Shown here: positions 5,422-7,308 of the stretch, in pieces | Position numbering within the stretch: the first letter of the stretch is position 1 | How the letters are laid out: the number at the start of each line of letters is the position of its first letter | Assembly: GCA_018676385.1 (NCBI GenBank) | Contig: JABHEX010000192.1 | Coordinates: 1 to 7,308 of the forward strand | Length of the DNA stretch: 7,308 nt | From: Akkermansiaceae bacterium | GTDB taxonomy: Bacteria > Verrucomicrobiota > Verrucomicrobiia > Verrucomicrobiales > Akkermansiaceae | Reading direction: 5' to 3' | Made by a program: the position numbers and the translations under genes | The notes under the pieces: generated by a model | What the model was told of the DNA's origin: nothing | The model's input: only the letters and a program-made list of their open reading frames with translations | Databases searched by the model: none

Positions 5422-6366
5422 CTATTTTTTACGTGGGAGATTAACAATTGTTTTTAGCACCGATACAAAAAAATTATCCTTCGAGTTTTCCGGAGCAACC
5501 ACCCTGAGCTTGCGCCGAGCAGGCAATAAATCAACCTCATTGATACGACCGATTAGTTCGCCATCAACCTCCACAGGCACCTCGCAATCACTGATCACAC
5601 GAAAACTTTTTCCTTGAAGGTATTTAACCGATGAATTCCCCGCATCAATAGCACCCGTAGCGATCCCTTTAACAGAATCCAACAAAAGCTTATAACCAGC
5701 AGCAGTGAATACTAATGCATCAAGCATGTCGTCATTATTATCAGCCTTACGGAACAGCTTTATCTGCCCCCCGTAGAGAGAGCCGTTTCCTGCCAGCATA
5801 CAGACGCCCTCCTCCTCCGTGCCGTCCTCACAAATGATGCGCATCTTTGGAGGCTTATCACCAAGCACCTTAACCGCCGCCAGAAGGTAGGCCATCGGAC
5901 CAAAAATCTTTTTTGTCTCCCAACTGGTTTCTTCGATAACCTGAGCATCAAAGCCAACACCTGCCATCTGAACAAAGGCATGCCCATTAGCTTCAAAAAG
6001 ATCAACCTCGCGGATATGCCCCTCCTCAAGAACGTTGAGAGCTTTTTTCAAACTATTCAACGGCAAACCCAACTCTCGAGCAAAAACATTCATCGTTCCG
6101 GCCGGCAAAACCGCGAGCGCAGTAGATGATCCAGCCAACCCTTGAATCACCGCATTGATCGTACCATCACCACCGGCTGTAACAACGATTGGCTCACCAG
6201 CCTCGGCAAATCCAGCAGCTAGTTCCATGGCATCCTCCGCACTGCGACTCGCATAAAGCGCAAACCACTGCGCGTGCGCCATCAGAAACCGCAGAGTCCT
6301 GCGTGCCTTCTGGCTGCGCGCGCTGGGATTAAAGATCAGAGGATATCTTGCTGCCATCAACGTCAT
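5422..6366 (-). CDS. Diacylglycerol kinase-family lipid kinase
   Basis: This 314-residue protein belongs to the DAGK/sphingosine kinase fold family (YegS, DgkB, BmrU). The nucleotide-binding GGDGTIN is at residues 65-71, preceded by NPSAR (13-17), then PAGTMNVFARELGLP (88-102), AGVGFDAQVIEE (135-146), GNGSLYGGQIKLF (193-205) and VEVDGE (265-270) near the end. Family members phosphorylate diacylglycerol or a related lipid with ATP at the membrane face, recycling lipids to phosphatidic acid; the exact lipid here cannot be told. The length is normal. The ATG at 6366 gives MTLMAARYPL; Met4 is an equally possible start. The stop TAG directly precedes the ATG of the SanA-like gene, so the two form an operon, with the kinase first. 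It is transcribed divergently from the M20 peptidase. Confidence 0.9.
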   Translation of the reverse strand: MTLMAARYPLIFNPSARSQKARRTLRFLMAHAQWFALYASRSAEDAMELAAGFAEAGEPIVVTAGGDGTINAVIQGLAGSSTALAVLPAGTMNVFARELGLPLNSLKKALNVLEEGHIREVDLFEANGHAFVQMAGVGFDAQVIEETSWETKKIFGPMAYLLAAVKVLGDKPPKMRIICEDGTEEEGVCMLAGNGSLYGGQIKLFRKADNNDDMLDALVFTAAGYKLLLDSVKGIATGAIDAGNSSVKYLQGKSFRVISDCEVPVEVDGELIGRINEVDLLPARRKLRVVAPENSKDNFFVSVLKTIVNLPRKK

Positions 6367-6452
6367 ACTGAACCGATTAACAGATTATTACAAACTGCGA
6401 ATCAAGGATTATTGAGACTTGCGAACTAGGCATCAGCCGCCAAATTAAGCAC
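6367..6452. promoter_or_regulatory. Divergent promoter region between lipid kinase and M20 peptidase
   Basis: This 86-base gap separates two divergent starts and must carry or overlap both promoters. It is AT-rich near the kinase start. I see no convincing consensus -35/-10 pair on either strand and no Shine-Dalgarno sequence; the function is inferred from gene orientation. Confidence 0.35.
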
Positions 6453-7308
6453 ATGACCAAGCAGCTCGATGACCTTTTTACTTTTCTCCGGTTTCCAAGT
6501 ATTTCCACCGATTCCAATCATGCTGGCGACGTGCGTGCCTGCGCCGACTGGATTGTCCAGAAACTCAACGGTATGGGACTAAATACCGAACTTCACGAAA
6601 CTCCTAAACATCCAATCGTAGTGGCCCGAAACGAGCATGTAGAAGGGAAAAAAACACTCCTGATCTATGGCCACTATGACGTGCAGCCCGTTGATCCATT
6701 AGAACTCTGGGACACACCGCCGTTTGAGCCAGAAATCCGTGATGGTCGCATCTGGGGACGTGGCTCAACCGATAATAAAGGCCAGATGCTTGCTCACATC
6801 CTTGGTATCGAAGAGGCACTGGAAAAAAACGGAGAACTCCCTGTCAACCTCATCCTCCTTTTTGAAGGCGAAGAGGAAGTTGGCAGCCCAAATTTAGTTC
6901 CATTTCTGGAAAAACATAAAGACAATCTGAAATGCGACGTTATCGCCGTGTCAGACACCGGCATGGTCGCCAAGGGCGTGCCAACCATGGGTTACGGCCT
7001 ACGCGGCATCGCCTGCTGTGAAGTGACTGTCCGAGGCCCCAAAGGTGACCTGCACTCTGGAGTTTACGGAGGTGCGGTAGCGAACCCGGGATCGGCTGTG
7101 GCAAAGCTTGTGGCATCGCTACACGATGACGACGGCAAGATTGCCATCGAAGGATTTTACGATGATGTGCGCCCTCTCGAAGACTGGGAACGGAAAATGT
7201 GGGCCAGGGTCCCCGGCGTCAGCGATAACGATATCCTTGAGGTCACCGGCTCTCCCGCTCCGTTCGGTGAGCCCGGCTACAGCTCGGCAGAACGCCTCTG
7301 GGCACGCC
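6453..7308 (+). CDS. M20-family metallopeptidase (dipeptidase), 5' part
   Basis: The frame from ATG at 6453 stays open to the window edge (285 complete codons), so the C-terminal part is missing. It has the full set of M20 zinc-peptidase landmarks: GHYDVQP with His74 and Asp76, RGSTDNKGQ with bridging Asp107, EGEEEVGS with catalytic Glu141 and metal-binding Glu142, and SDTG with Asp168. DLHSGVYGGAV follows, with His201, the residue that in carnosinase-like dimers reaches the partner's active site. These fit the CNDP/DapE-like dipeptidase branch, and family members cleave dipeptides in the cytoplasm. No signal peptide is present. The N-terminus MTKQLDDLFTFLRFPSIST matches family starts, supporting this ATG; no Shine-Dalgarno sequence is clear. 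Confidence 0.93.
   Translation, partial: MTKQLDDLFTFLRFPSISTDSNHAGDVRACADWIVQKLNGMGLNTELHETPKHPIVVARNEHVEGKKTLLIYGHYDVQPVDPLELWDTPPFEPEIRDGRIWGRGSTDNKGQMLAHILGIEEALEKNGELPVNLILLFEGEEEVGSPNLVPFLEKHKDNLKCDVIAVSDTGMVAKGVPTMGYGLRGIACCEVTVRGPKGDLHSGVYGGAVANPGSAVAKLVASLHDDDGKIAIEGFYDDVRPLEDWERKMWARVPGVSDNDILEVTGSPAPFGEPGYSSAERLWAR

Noticed and set aside
6604..6988. Two minus-strand frames near the window end
   Set aside because: They are antisense shadows of the M20 peptidase, whose own frame carries all metal-binding motifs.

Overview
The window looks like chromosomal DNA from a Verrucomicrobia-type bacterium (Verrucomicrobiae is the best guess). The main reason is the first gene, whose C-terminus is a textbook PEP-CTERM exosortase sorting tail (Pro-Glu-Pro, short hydrophobic segment, four arginines) in the style common in that phylum. 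Genes also lack clear Shine-Dalgarno sequences, and the housekeeping genes have moderate to high GC. The taxonomic call is inference.

Layout. 1-348 (+) is the 3' end of a secreted LamG-domain PEP-CTERM protein, closed by a strong hairpin terminator (364-401). 493-1524 (-) is a secreted beta-propeller (NHL-like) protein. 1525-1967 holds no intact gene. It contains a decayed copy of the thiH 5' end (1596-1685), a coding-like remnant without a start (1683-1853), a 12-base tandem repeat and an AT-rich leader. 1968-3191 (+) is a Fic-family AMP-transferase with its own inhibitory helix and a C-terminal winged helix. 3279-4448 and 4479-4679 (+) are thiH and thiS, for thiamine thiazole synthesis. 4681-5421 and 5422-6366 (-) are a SanA-like DUF218 membrane protein and a diacylglycerol-kinase-family lipid kinase, abutting as TAG-ATG. 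6453-7308 (+) is the open 5' part of an M20 dipeptidase that runs off the window.

How they fit together. thiH and thiS form a short operon: ThiH makes dehydroglycine from tyrosine and ThiS carries the sulfur. The partner genes thiG and thiF are not in this window. The lipid kinase and the SanA-like protein form a translationally coupled pair with a likely envelope role.

The most notable feature is the setting of the fic gene. It is AT-rich relative to its neighbours and lies between two copies of the thiH 5' end, one intact and one decayed (about 88% identical over 84 aligned bases plus a 5-base gap). This looks like the scar of an insertion or recombination that brought in fic. The decayed copy is itself mosaic: its left part matches thiH, and its right part matches a short sequence on the far side of the beta-propeller gene. 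No integrase, transposase, CRISPR array, tRNA or rRNA was seen.
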